NCBI RefSeq assembly: GCF_036370855.1
Contig: NC_088108.1
Coordinates: 6,657,448 to 6,721,447 of the forward strand
Direction: 5' to 3'
Length of the DNA: 64,000 nucleotides
Source: Dromaius novaehollandiae
Taxonomy: Eukaryota; Chordata; Aves; Casuariiformes; Dromaiidae
Part shown: positions 36,950-50,042 of the stretch, piece after piece
How the letters are laid out: each line of letters begins with the position of its first letter
How positions within the stretch are numbered: position 1 is the stretch's first letter
Notes under the pieces: generated by a model
What the model saw: the letters and a program-made list of their open reading frames with translations, nothing else
What the model was told of the DNA's origin: nothing
Database searches by the model: none
Position numbers and translations under genes: made by a program

Positions 36950-39900
36950 GTTTAAGAAAAAGCTGGTTTTAAATTGCAGTCTGTGGTGAACAGTGTAACA
37001 GTTAGAAATGAGTTGAAAAGCTGAACAGATTTGATCTTGAGATCATTAGACAGTTTTATGACACCTGACTCTTAATGAAAGTTTGTAGCTCTCCAGACAT
37101 GACTTCTACCCCTACTTTGCGTAGAACCTAAAAAAGTCGGCGGGACGGGAGTCCAGCGTACCATGTCACAAATGTACATGTGTTGGTCTCCATCCTCAAG
37201 TGCTTACAACGTAAAAGATGAAACTTGAGATGGATGAAACTTAAGGTGCTGAGGTGGAGGGTAAGGTAAGGATCAGGGTTGCCCCCACGGGCAGAGTCAA
37301 GGTGCGAGTCAGCCGGGCGGAAGGGGCGAAGGCTGGCCCAGAAGAGCCGCAAGAGAGGAAGCGGGTAGAGACACTTGAAAGGGTGGACGCATGGCAGGGA
37401 ACGATGGAAGGTAGTGAGCTATAAATAGTGGTTGTAACGGTTTAAATGACTTGGAGAGGATGAGGTAAATGTCAGGACACCAGCCAGGATATTAATCTCG
37501 GTAAGAGGAATGTGGGCCAACGTAGATCTCTGAAATAGTAGCACGTCCCAATATTTACTTCTCCCTTTTTGATGGGGAACGAGGAGCTTTTGGGGGAGGG
37601 GTGAAGGGGGTGTTAGTTTTCCTGCAGCCATGTGATAGTTAAATTTGACGCAAGCAAGGGTGCAGGGATGCGTAACTGAGGATGAGGAAGGAGCCCAGGA
37701 CCCGTGTATTTGGTGGCGATGTGCAGTTAATGTAACGTGGAGACTTTGCTCCTGAAGCAGCCAGGGTGATGGAGCTGCCTTAGCGTTACCATTTTCTCCT
37801 GCTTTCCGCAGGAGCTTTGTAGCTGCAGCGCTGGGATTCGGGCAGTCTTCTGGCGGCGGCGATGGGATAATTCGGTAAGAGGAGGCGGCAGCGTGCGCTG
37901 GGGGGATATATTCTCCTCGAGGATCTGTAACCGCTGCTTTGCAGCTTTTGGAGTCCGTCTTTAAACAACGAGGTCTGGAGCGGTGCCCGCTCATCTCTCC
38001 TGTGCTACTTTCAGCTGCTTGAGAGTAGCCTGTGGAAGTCAGAGCATAAAAGTCTACCTTTGAGAGGTGTAAATTATTTTATTTCTGTGTGGGTAGGTCA
38101 GGTTGAACAGACTGTGGTGGCTGGGGGCTGCGTCTGGAAAAGGTGGCTGTGGTGAGGCTCTGTTCAGGCGTCTCTGGGCAGAGGGTATTAGAAATGATTG
38201 AAGTATTAATGGTGACGTGTTCCATGGGGTAAATGCTGAACAAGAGTTGCACTCAGTTAGTTGATTAAAGCTCGTCTGTGAATCAACAGGGTCTAACTCT
38301 GTCCGCTTTGTGTGTTCCCGACCTGTCTTGTGCGGGCGCTATGATGTGAGAAGACCTTGCCTCACACGTGCAGTCTGAACCGTTTCTTCATCCCCTGCAT
38401 AAGCCAGTGCTTTGGGTATCCGGATGTTAACGCAGACTCGATAGCATAATAATTAAAAAAGCTGCCGCGTGCCCCCGCTCTGCGCGGCAGCGGGCGGGGG
38501 CTGCTGGCGGGGGCTTCGTGCAGGCAGCGGGGCAGGGGCCTGGCTGCGGCGGCCCGGCTGCGGCTGGGTGAGACGCCGGCCTGCGCCGAGGCCGTCGTTG
38601 CTCGGGTGCGTGGCTGTGGAGCGCGTCTCTGTCGGTGACGGTCCTTTATGGTGGTAGAGGTGAAAGAAAAAGAGAAACTGCTGAACACTTTCAATTGCCG
38701 ATGGCTAAAGGGGCTGGGAAGAGAAGAACTACAGCGTGTGAAACTTGCTCTAGAAAGGAAACATCAAGAGGGGTGGTTTGAGCAGAAGGGAGCTGTTTCC
38801 TTAGTCCTGAGTGACACTTTCCTTTCTCTCTTAACTGTGTCCCTGAGGACGGTTTTGCTCGTTCAGTGCAGGACCCAGCTGGCCTCCTGTCCCCCCTTTC
38901 GGCAGGGGCCGTGAGCAGACACCGCCCCGGGGGAGGAAGGACGGGGCAAGTTTATGTAATGCTTCCCCGCAAGCGTACTCCGGCCTCTGATTTCTTTCAG
39001 CTTGGGGGATTTCCTGAGCCTGATGCAGTCTGTCTGTTTGATAATCCTGTATAGATACTACTTCCAAGTACTTTTCCGATCTCTCTTTGAACCCATGTAA
39101 ACTTTTCGTATCCACAGCAGCCTTTGGTGAGATCCTGTACGCGTTGCATGAAGCCCTTTCTGCTGTTTCGGGCTCAGCTCCCTACCAGCTTTGATAGCCC
39201 CTAGTTTTTGCATTGGAAGAGCCAACGAACCCCTATCTGTTTTCTCCATGCCACTTGTGATTATTTTGTGGACATCAAGCTCTGCTCTGCCATACGTTTA
39301 GCCTCTTCACTCTTCGCCACGTTCCCTGCCACGCAGAGCACTGACATGCAGTATAACTTTTTAATTTCCTGATAATCCTGTTTCCTGTCCCAGTACCCCT
39401 CTCGAGGCTGAAGGGTCCTTGTTACCTGGCTGTCCCCCGAGGCAGCTGCCCCTTGCCTTTGACGAGCTCTGAAAACAGCTCGTCCGGCTGTTGATGTCCT
39501 TTCTGCACGCGGGGACTGCACGTGGTGTTCACTATCGCTATTCTACCTGTCTGGTTTTCTTTTCCCTATTATTTTCTGAACAACTGGTGGCATCCAGGGG
39601 GCTGGATGGGGAACCGTAGCAGGTGGTGTTGTCTTAAGCCATCTGAATGATTTCTCCTGCAAAAATGTACCTATACGTTTTCTGCAGTTTAGGAGATAAG
39701 TCACAGTATCTTTATACCCTTCCAGGGAGGCTGGTTTTGAACAAGCAGAATCTTTTTTCATACTTCTGTAACGTGAAAATCTGAAGTTTTGAACTTCTAA
39801 GCTATGGTTTTTCAGCTGCTTAGAAGTTAATTTTAGTATCGTCTTGCTGTACTTAGAGCAGAAGTTTAGTTTGGAGAGAAGAAAAAAAAAAAAAAAGAGC

Positions 39901-42635
39901 CTTGTCAAGCTGTCCAGTGCAATTTAAGTTGTTATGCCCCTGCCAAAACTGCATGAAAGTTTCCTAATTCTAGGAATAGTATCAGTAAAGGCGATGAAAT
40001 TAGGGAGGGTGCATAATGCCTTCCTAGAAACTTCACTACTGTTTATTAAAACAGAAAAAGAAGCCGCTGTTGCACAAGATAAGACATTTCTGCAAAGTAA
40101 ATAAAAATGATGGTAAAGCATGGGAGAGGCTTATTAACTCGTGAAAATGTTAAGCATTGAGAACAGTGAACCATGCTCGAATGAGCAGTTGTGGGTGAAG
40201 ATTACTTGCAAGAGTAACTTTCAGTCTTCCAAATTTTATACGTACAGCTTGAGGAAGAAAAGCAGCCTAACATACTGGGATGTGTTGTTACTGATGGTTT
40301 TAAGTAGTTTATCCAGTGAAAAGTGGGTTGTGTAACACTCCTTTTTAAACAAGTTTTGCTTTTTTTGCTTGTGGAAAGATCAGTCAAATTATAGGTACAA
40401 AATATGTATAATCATTAGCTTAATTTGAATGTTGTTGCTTTGTTGCTGATTGAAGGAACTACTTGAAATATGTACTTATAGGTAGGCATGTAGTTTGGCG
40501 TATTTCCCAAAAAAGGATTTTTTTTTTGTGGGTCAGGGCCTTGGTGGGTTACCCAGGTACAGTGAGCGCATATGTGATGACCGAAGCGCGCGTGCACCGG
40601 TTCCTGGGGTGCATTTGTACGTGCGGTGGTGGAGCGTGCAAGTCGAGCAGGAATTTGGCTTTCCCCCGGTAACACCGCTTACGCCTAGCAACTCCTAACG
40701 CCGTGCCGTTTGAACAGGAGCCGGGAGAAACAGGAAAGTGGCTTGGGATAGTAAGTGTGTGTTTGGAAAGTTTGGATGCTAAAAAACTTTCCCATCAGTT
40801 TGTGAGGAATGTATTTGGGTAAATGCCCCCTCCTCCCCACGTGCGCCCGTTGTGCGTATGGCACATGGGAGGTCCGAACCGTAGCACGCTTCGGTCCTGC
40901 TGCTTTGAAGTGGCCTGATTTTCCCATCTATTGTATCTTAATTCCAGTACAGGAAAACAAAGTGTAAATTGGGTATATTCTCCTCTGATATATTTTCAGG
41001 TGGAACACACTGTTTGCCATCTAAGGAATTAAGACTAATCTAATCCTCTGCCCCCAATTCTTATAAAACTATAGATTATTTTTGCTTGGAAACTTTGCAG
41101 AGCTCTTTCTCAGTGCTTTTCTTAATTTTAAACTAAACATTTTTCTGAGCGATGGCTTGTTGCCATTCACATTTAAATATTTGCCCTTCTTAGTTTCTCG
41201 CATGTCCTTCCTGCGCTTTTTCTCTGGTTTACCCTTTAGGAAGATTCTGAGAGCTGTGCAGTTTTATGATCGGTATATTCAATCTGATTTTATCTTTAAA
41301 AAAAGTTGTATTATGTAATGGCAATGTGGTTTTAATTTTCTAAACTGGGTTTATATGTTGAGAGGTGATCTGTGAAAATTTTTGGATGCCTAATGCTGTC
41401 TGGAGTTTTGTTTTCCATGTTAAATGTTCATAGGAAATTGAGTTTGTGTTGTCCCCCCCTATTCTGAGTCAACAGAGCTCAACTTTGAATAAAGGAAGAT
41501 GGTTTTGTATAGACACTCCTAAAAAAGCTGGAGTTTGTATCAGACAGGAGAAGAGCCCAGTTAGGTGCTAGGAAAACATTTTCAAGTTGTGTTTTTCAAA
41601 ACTGTTTTTAAAGTGTGCAGTTTTGGTGGGTTTCTCTTTTCAAGTTCAGCTTTTTGTTGCTTGTTTAATTGTGTCGATCAGCTTGTCTACCTTCCCGTTG
41701 TGTTTTTTGGAGGGTGGGATGGGGTTTTTTGGAAGTAGATTGAGCAGCTTTTCCTTTGAAAAACTCGTAAAAACCCCAGAATAGTGACATGTTTACATTG
41801 GTTCTGCAAGTGAAGTTGTTTTCAGCCTTGTCATGTTTGGTCTGGCCACTAACTTTTTTCAGTGGCATTTATGTTTTAAGAACCCAAAGGAACCAACGAG
41901 CTGCTTTGAGATTTGGTCCCGTCTTCCTAGCTTGGTCACTCGTGGTAATCCGTTTTCCTGATACACGAGTTTTTGTCTGTTTACTTGACAGCCTCCTTTG
42001 CTGTTCCCTGAGTAAGTCAGTGTCGAGTCAAATACATTCATACAATAATGAAACACAAATAATCTGTTTTTTACCACTGACCAGCAATTCTCATGTTCTC
42101 ACTGTTAACTTAGAAAAATGTTGCCTGATGAATCCTATGTTATGAAGGCTGAAATAAGACCATCTGACTTCACAAAAGCTGTGTTATTTTTTTTGAAGCA
42201 CTTTGCGTCTTGCATTATTTTAACTTCATTTACTGGCTACTCAAAAAAAAGGAAAAAATTCAGGGGAGAGGGGGAAAGAATGGCCAAGGAGCTTAATGCA
42301 CGAGCACACTTGCAATCCCGCTAAGAAACCCGAGCCGTTGGCACAGGGTCTCCTAGCTGGGTGCTGCAGAGGTGGAAAACCAGGAATTAGCCGAGGGTGT
42401 CAGCAGCACAACAGATCTTGGCCTTATTCTCATTTACACTAAGCCCATTTTACAGCCCTTTCACTGGTAAGGGAAGGTGCACTCACCCTGCTTTGTAAAG
42501 GTGCCTTTAGTTAAATAAAACCAGAGCTTGGTAGTGCCCTTGACGCGGTATTGGCGCTTGCTCCGGTGGCCCTTGCACCCAGCCGCGTGCCGGACCCGGA
42601 GGGGGACGTGGCAGGAAAAAAACCCTGATAAATAT

Positions 42636-42655
42636 ACATATCTATATAGATATGT
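42636..42655. repeat. 20-bp perfect palindrome in TA/TG-rich DNA
   Basis: The 20 bases centred between 42,645 and 42,646 equal their own reverse complement (core CTATATAG). It is followed by a tatgta/tgtgca microsatellite-like stretch to about 42,685. Confidence 0.75.
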
Positions 42656-45600
42656 GCGTATGTATATATGTGCACACACATGCAAATGCTCGAGGCTTTT
42701 ATGAGGCCGTGTTTCCAGCTCGCAGGTACTGTTTACGTGATACTCCTTCAGGTTACGCACGGGTCCCCCATCCCCACGGGGAGCAGGGGGGACAAACTGA
42801 GGAAAATGGAGATCATTTAACTCCGTGGCATAGAGCTGAGGGAAGGGGGGCGTGAAAGGCAGGTCCGGAGCGGCCCTGCGCGGTGGTGTAAAGCTCCCGT
42901 ATTTGCCCCAGGGAAGCCAGGGAGTTTGTACGTTTTGGTGAAGCTCAGTTGATGGTACTTTCTTCTGATGTCCTGGCAGTTGTTCTGCGTCGGTTTGGGC
43001 TGGTGTTACCTGTTGAGCTTACTTGAGAAAGAGTTATGCTTTCTTCTGTATTTTGCCAGATGTGTTCAAAGAATCAAAGTTAGAAGGTTTTTGCTGTTAA
43101 GCTCTTCCCCTCCATGTACTTTAGATGTAATTTGGCAGAAGTCTGTGAAAAGTTTTTGAGGAGTTTTTAGGCGTGAACGCGGAGCTGCGTGCTGTGGGCT
43201 CGCCCTGCTCGGGTGGCGGGGCCGAGCTGTCCGACGTGCTTTGGGGATGCGCTTGGCGAGATCGGAATAACTTGTCCAGCAGCTTTGGGGCGCCGCGCGC
43301 GTTAGGCGTGGAGGGAAGAGGTCCCGACAAAGGCCCGGACGCTTTCCGAGCTGCCTTTCGCCTAAGCTCGTAGGTCCCAAACAAGGAGGGGGTGGAGGGT
43401 GTTGGTAGATGTTAATTTTTACTGAACCTAGGCTTAAAGTAGAAGCCCTGGCTGTTGTAACGCTCCCCTCGCTGAGGGGCGATTCCTTGCAAAGTGGGGT
43501 GCGTGTTTTCATCCTTCGGTCCTACAGCAAAATCGTCTTTTTCTGAAGAGGAAAACTATTTCAAAATTGATAGCTTTACTTCTGTGAAAGCAAAGCCATT
43601 GCTAACCACATTACCCTCTGTGTTTAACAGGGAGTATTTTTGTAGTGATCTTATTTTAAGATTTCTGTGAAATAATACAAAGGGAGAGTTTCTCCAGTTG
43701 ATGGTTGCAGTGACCTTGAACTTGCTGTACAGGATTTTCGGTATTGTGTAGGTACTGTTGGCCGTCTGCCTTGGACTGTGAGAACTTAGTTGCTGTGTTT
43801 TGGGGATGAGTATATATTTTTGAAATGAAACTCGGCACCCCAAACCTTGGCGGGGGCTACGTAAGGGTAAGAGAGGGGAGTTTGCCCTGAAGGCCACGTC
43901 ACCCTCTGGAGCTGCCTCCAGCCCTGCCGCGTTCTCCGCTTCTCCCGGAGCCGGGGCTCTGCTGGGGGCCCGGGCGCCTCGCGCGGGCGGCTCGTCTGAG
44001 CCGTGTTTGGGAGGGACGGTGTTTTTAAAGAAGTTGTGATTTCAGTGGGGCTAACTTAGGCAAGGGTGGAGCCGTGGTGTGTTTAACAAGTGCATACTTT
44101 ATGATTGGTTATGTAAGTAAACATACAGGTTTGCCTTATTATACATAACTCTTGCTTGCTCTTTAGATGGCCACGTTTTCCTCGGAATATTCCTGCGGTG
44201 GCAGTCGTGCAGTCGTGGTCTTTCTTTAGACCAGGCGAAACAGCACAGCCGGGATTAAGCTCGACATCTCGCCCTTTCTCGTGGCAGCAGCCCGCGCTGC
44301 CCTCCCGCTGCCTGGCAGTGGCACGCTGCCGTGTCGCGCGCCCCTCAGCTGCAGGGGGTCTGGCTGCGCGGCGGGACAGCTTGTACTGCGCGGCTTACGG
44401 AGGAAGAAGTAGGCTACGCTTCTGTATTTGATATTTTCTGAAGGCCAATTCTCTCCTGTTAGGAGTTGCGGCTTCCTTCTTCCATGTAACGGCAGGAGCC
44501 GGATCCCTGCAGACCTGTATGTCACAGCTTGGAGGGGAGGTAGATGATCTGACTGTAGAGTGACCAAAACCAAGCAACTGGCAGAAAATGGTGCCCTCAG
44601 TCCTCACCTTGAGGACAAAAATGGAAGGTTTTGCAAGCGCTGTCTCTAGCTGTAGCGGGAAGACTCAGGAGCTGTCACAGCGCTAGGAGGACTGGGGACG
44701 TTGGCAGAGCAGACCTGCTGTAGACCGTGTGCTTCGTGGAGGTCAGTGCCAAACGGAGGAGGCAGTGCTGGATGTGCCGGAGGTCTGGGAGGAGGCTCAC
44801 AGCCAGGGAAGTGCTGTGTCCGGAGCGGAGGGCAGAAGAACGGCGGAGGAGAGCGGTCTCTGAGGACCGGGCGACGGCGTGACCCGATGATTTGGCTGAT
44901 GGCGTTCCTCCAGACTAAAAATTATCTTTCAAGCTAGTCGCGTTGGAAGCGGAAAGGGTTTCGTAATGAGCTTGAAGGTTCTTTGTGTGTTCCTCAGTTT
45001 GTGTTCGCACCACTGCCGAAAGCGTTCAGATCCCCCTCGGCATCAATTTTTGCCCGTGTCATGGACCTATTGGGGCGTTCGCACCTTGCTGAGGACCCAT
45101 TTATGCCCATTTGATTGGAGAGCTAGCGCTCTTCGAGGTCCTCCTCTCTTCATATTTCCGTTTCTGCCTTGCCATCCAACCAAATCTGCCTGTAATAAAA
45201 GATTTCTTATTTTCTTACCTTACTGAGCACTTTGCGTTTTGCCCTTTTTCAGTCAGCTGGAAGGCACCGTGTTCTGCTGACCACAGGAAAGATGACTGTC
45301 TAGTGTAGTGATGGGCTTCTTGTGCAGTGCGCTATCTCCTTTGAAAAAGCAGAAACAAAAAACCACTCACTAAAACTCAACTCTGTGGTGTTTCCTATTA
45401 TAACTAAATCATGCTTTTTCCTGAAAAGTCGAGGACAGGGCGGCAGCTGCTGCCACTCGCTGCTCCCCGCTTGCGGCCGGCGTTGCCCAGCGCTTTTCTA
45501 CCTGCTGCGCAGGGTGTGTTTGCCACAGCCCTAGTTAGGCCTTGGTGAGCAGCGCTGCTCTGCCTTCGTCCCCTGCCGCCAGTTGAGGAACAGGCTCCCC

Positions 45601-47072
45601 CAGGCACGTGACCCTGCCGGGGAGGCTGTCGAGGTCTCCGAGGGGCGTTTCGGCAGGGAAGGGGCGCTGGGTAGTGCTGAGCTCTGGCCCTTCCCGCGGG
45701 CGGGCAGCAGTCTGGCACCGCTGCAGGCCGGGTTGCGCGTGTCGGGCTTCGAGCTGGGGTGGGCTCCGGTGCGCGGCAGGGCTTCGTGGTTGCTTCAGAC
45801 TTTGCTTTTTTCCAGATTGCTCAGGTTTTTGTTTTTTTCCTGTTAGTGGGGTCCCCTCCCCGCCGCGCAAGCTGTGTTCTGCATTCGGCAGCTGTCACTT
45901 CTGCAATGGATGAGCTCCACATATCCTCCTCACTAGAAAACATTTTTTTCCAATATAACTTGCATTTAAAATGTCACCGACTTTCTTTTTTCTTTCTTTC
46001 TAGACTGACTGCATTGCCATGGAAACCATTGTTGGAAGAGAAGACTTTTCTGCTGGTAACTCCAGAAACTGTGTGGTGCTTTTGGAAGCAAAGCTCAGCT
46101 CCAGCCGGCTACTTTCATTTCCACCAGCACGGACATAGCCACACATCCTTTTAATTTTTTCATAGACATCAGCTCTTTACAGTCGAATTAATTTGAACTG
46201 AGATTTTCTCATAGCTGTGCTTTGGTGATGGAATTTGGTCTTTCCTGCCATACCTATCGGGAGGCAGTGTTCGTGCTGCCGGGAGGTTCCTGTACGCCCC
46301 CTCCCTCCCTCCTGCCTCTCCCCTTTATTTGGCTTTTATTTATATTCTGAGAAGTCAAAGCTGGTTTCTGATTGTCTGTTTAACATGGGTTTTGCTTCTC
46401 TGGTACATTAACAAGTGATTAGCGTAAAACATGTATTGTTTAGAAATATTTTGGCAGTTCAAGATTTTTTCTTTTTCTTTCTCCAGGAGGCTGGGTGGAA
46501 GGAGGGAGGGAGAGGTGCACACGAGCTCGAGGGGAGATCCCGTGGGACTGAACTGGTCTGTGAAGGAGAGACCTCTTCTGCCTTTTTTCTTTTTTCTTTT
46601 TTTTTTTTTTTGTTTTGCGTTTATGGTGCAAGAGGTATTTCTTGATCATAGGCTAGAGTATTTTAAATCAAATGTCTGTCAGAGCTTAAACTGAATTTTT
46701 TGCTCAGAATTTTGGTGTGTACAAAGTAGGATTAATGGGCTGGTTGTCTTGTAGATTGTTTTTGTTCTTACCCTCAAGTTACTTGTTTATAAATATGAAT
46801 TGTGTAAACTGAGGTTTTTGTTCATGAATTCAAATGGAGAAGTGCAGAGTCTTATCCAACTTCTGTAACTTCGGCATTATATTTGTCAGCGGTAGCTTTT
46901 TAAAGAGAAACCACCCTAATTGATCTTACTTTTGACCAAAGTCCCGTTTTTAATTTGGGACTATTTTTTTTTTTTTCCTTCCTGGCGTAATGGGAAAAAG
47001 TAAAAAGTCAGCTCATCAACTGTCCTTATCCTGCCTAAAGAAATGAGAACAATGGCTATTTGACACTTTTTA

Positions 47073-47078
47073 AATAAA
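47073..47078 (+). terminator. IRS4: Possible proximal poly(A) signal AATAAA
   Basis: First canonical hexamer in the inferred 3' UTR exon. It is followed by moderately T-rich DNA and would give a 1.1-kb UTR. Confidence 0.3.
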
Positions 47079-47902
47079 TTGTAGAAAAATCAGGGCTTAA
47101 GTGCTTCACTCTTGTACTGATTTTTTTTTAGGGGTTGAAATGAGTTTAGGCTTTTAACACTGCTATGAACTTTAAGAGCGTGACTCTAGTTGTTGGTACA
47201 TGCGATGTATAATACAAGGCACTGACGATTGATAAAGGGTTTCGAAGTGGTACGCGAATCCTCATGCTGTACTGCACCACACAGCTGGTAATCCTCTTCA
47301 TTGTATATTGTACAACCGTTTCGTAGGGCTGCCTCACCTCCAACATACAACCTTTAAGAGACTAGTACAGTTTGTATAACAAATTAGACACTGTCAACTT
47401 TGATGTTTGGTGATGTGTACCCAAATCTATTTTTGAGTAGTATTAAAACGTACATGTCACTGAAATATGAAGACCTTTTTGGAAACATAGTTGGTACCAA
47501 TCTGTTTATGCAGTGTCTTAGTGACAGGGGAAAACCTGTTGCTGCAGGGTTTAAAAGCACAGATCTGTTTTTGATTCTGGAAGAAAAGTTTAAGTTGGTA
47601 CAGTTACTTGTTGCTGCTAAACGTACACTAATTAAAAATATGACCACTTTTATAGACCATGATACTGTCTTGCCATATAGCTTTTGTTTGGTCTGGTAAA
47701 TTAATAATGCAATATGTAGACAGCTTTTTTTAAAGCTTTACATCTTTTTTAAGAAATCAAAATTTGGATGAAGATAGCTCTAAACATTTAATGTGGAAGG
47801 AAAAGGTTGTTTTGAAGAAAATTATGGTGTTACAGACATATTTCGTATTAGATCCCTGAGGCTGCCATTGTACAATATACAGCACTGATTTATTAAATGC
47901 TG

Positions 47903-47968
47903 AATAAATAAGTAAATGGGTAACCTCAAGTATAGTGGTACAGATACTAACAGGTACGGCATAATAAA
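47903..47968 (+). terminator. IRS4: Two canonical AATAAA signals
   Basis: AATAAA at 47,903-47,908 and 47,963-47,968. Either could end a roughly 1.9-kb 3' UTR. Confidence 0.35.
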
Positions 47969-48277
47969 TATGCAATCTTTTTGAATTTCTTAGTTTACAG
48001 CAACTAATTTATTCAGTATTGTGCTGGAAGAACATTTTCAGAATATGTAAAACATATCACTATATATACTACCTTCCAGCTACCCGTTTATGCTGCTGTA
48101 TAGTACAAAAATACCAATGATGGAACAATGTTTGTCCTGTAAATTTAATTTGATATTGGACAGTTATTGTCTGTACAAACTAAAACATATATGGTTGAAA
48201 CTGTTCATTATATTTGCTATTTCTGCTTCACAGATCTGTTTTAAAGTTGAGCTGATTGATCTGGCTTTGTCTTCCAT

Positions 48278-48285
48278 TGTAAATA
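48278..48285 (+). promoter_or_regulatory. IRS4: Pumilio response element TGTAAATA
   Basis: Exact match to the UGUANAUA consensus in the inferred IRS4 3' UTR. Acts in RNA if transcribed. Confidence 0.4.
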
Positions 48286-48399
48286 TTGTTACATTGTTTT
48301 CTTTGTAAAACACATCGCGTTTGCGGTTTTGGGAGACTGGCTTGAAGCTCTGTATAGTGTTTATATTTATCTGACTTGGCTTTCCATAGAGCTACTTGC

Positions 48400-48405
48400 A
48401 GTAAA
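48400..48405 (+). terminator. IRS4: Candidate distal poly(A) signal AGTAAA
   Basis: Common variant hexamer, followed within 25 bases by a GT-rich stretch (gttcatgtag, ccgtgtctggg) typical of a downstream element. This is my preferred end for IRS4, but the choice is uncertain. Confidence 0.35.
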
Positions 48406-50009
48406 TACGTGTTCATGTAGCTCCGTGTCTGGGTTTTATTTTTAAACAAACTTTGGTTTTTGTGTCAAAAACGCACTTCCTGCTACTGCTGCTTTCTTTT
48501 TTTTTTTTTTTTAATAAGTGTTTTTGTCACCCTGCTTCCCTGAAGATTTGGAGAATCTTTTAGCTTATTACAGGGGAGTGTTTCCTAGCCTATCCAATTT
48601 TCTCTGCCACTTAGTGCAAAATGTTATATACAGTAAAACACCCAGAAGCTTTCTTCGTAGTAGTTCATAGTGCTGGTAAACAGTTGAGTTTCTGAATGGA
48701 AAAAATCAGTGTGTAATACTTCTGCTTTAAATGCAGAAGACTTTGGCAACTGTTTGTTCGCCACTTTGCTTGTGATAGGATATTTAGGTTTCCTTACAAA
48801 AAATACTCCTGGAATTTTTAGCAGTGCAGGTCAAACAGGGTGATGCCTTTGCAGTTTAGTGTAAAAGGCAACAAGCCTGGTTTGCTGTTGCAAATCTTGT
48901 AGTATGATTTTGTTTTGAGGTGTGTTAAATATGGTCTCAGTATGTAAAAGCAAAACCCATCTAGATATCTCAATTTCAAGTACTGCACCCACTTTTTAAA
49001 ACAACTGAACTTAACTCTGAAAATACTGACAAAATGTAGTGCCTTTTCAGAGTCTGATTGCACTGATGTGAAAGGTGTGTCCACAATTCTGTATATAAAT
49101 GCTTTTATCCATAAATATGAGCATATATGATCTCTATAAATGTGGGTGATTATTTTGAAATGTCTTGGATTACATTTTTCTTTAAAAATACCTAGTTTAA
49201 TTCTTACTCTGTTACTCGGAATAGTACGCTAAAACAAGTCTCTGTAAACTCGGTTGCTGTAAGAATAGGATTTTCCTGACTAACCAGCCCCCTTACTCAG
49301 GGCCTCATTTTATAGCACGCAGTCTGTATTGGGAAGCAGCAGAAAACAGTGCTTCTCACACATGGCAGAAACAGCCGTACAAGCAGTAAACAAACAGTGA
49401 AAATTATCCAAACACTGTCAAGACTGTTGCAACAGCTTCACAGTAGCAGCTTTAAGAGACCTTTGACTGAAGGTCTCACTGGACCTGAAATCTGCTCCCT
49501 GCTTGAGGGCTTGGTGGAGGGGGCAGGGAGACGTAGCTTAGCACTGATTTTTTCAAACCCCTTTGGATGAATCACTGACAAAACTCTGGACTTCTGAAGC
49601 ATGGTGAAAGCCCTCAATTAAAACCAGAAGGCAGTTGGATTCCCTATCTGAATATGAAGGCAGTCACTAGACTACATATTAAAAAGAGGGCTTGTTTGTG
49701 TTGTAAAATACATTGACCAATTCTAATGGACCTTGCGTCTCATTGAGCAATATGGGCCTGGAAACGATCAAATAACAGGGAATGAAAAATCTGCATGGCG
49801 AAGGAAGGACCACTTGAGATTTATCAGGTAAGGATAAAACTTGTATTCTAATTCTTTCATCCCCTCATCCTCTTCTAGCTCTGTAACAACAGTGTTCCTG
49901 TCTACATAAACAATTTTCTCCCCTAATCTTTCCGTGAAGGGTCGTGAAGAAGCATCTCAGAGGAGAACTGGAGCACTGAGCTTTCTATCTATGCGCGGGA
50001 GGTAAGAAT

Positions 50010-50011
<2 letters not shown>

Positions 50012-50037
<26 letters not shown>
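50012..50037. repeat. Poly-T run (26)
   Basis: Longest homopolymer in the window, in the intergenic spacer. No SINE body is recognised adjacent. Confidence 0.9.

Positions 50038-50042
<5 letters not shown>

Larger units (their letters stand above)
29555..46003 (+). other. IRS4: Inferred 16.4-kb IRS4 intron
   Basis: Begins AAAG|GTTTGT at 29,554/29,555 and ends with a long pyrimidine tract and CTAG at 46,000-46,003. I see no gene inside. All open frames are short and unrecognised. GC-rich, CpG-containing patches occur near 34.35-34.5, 38.45-38.65, 43.15-43.35, 43.9-44.4 and 45.4-45.8 kb, more than in the upstream intergenic DNA. Homopolymer runs, a TG repeat and one long TA/TG palindrome are listed separately. 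The intron assignment rests on splice-site fit and family gene structure. Confidence 0.6.
46004..48425 (+). other. IRS4: Inferred IRS4 exon 2 (last codon bases and 3' UTR)
   Basis: The acceptor is a strong pyrimidine tract ending TTTCTAG at 46,003. Joining G554 of exon 1 (29,554) to AC at 46,004-46,005 makes GAC (Asp), followed directly by TGA at 46,006-46,008. As I recall, human IRS2 has the same plan: nearly all coding sequence is in exon 1, with the last residue and stop in a distant exon 2, giving an end Val-Lys-Glu against Arg-Lys-Asp here. The rest is T/A-rich without a coding frame, with Pumilio-type TGTAAATA at 48,278-48,285 and several AATAAA sites. The 3' limit near 48.4 kb is a guess from the AGTAAA signal. 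Confidence 0.6.

Noticed and set aside
47400-47699. 99-codon plus-strand frame in the inferred IRS4 3' UTR
   Set aside because: No recognisable domain and weak context, and an overlapping minus frame of similar length. Treated as chance.
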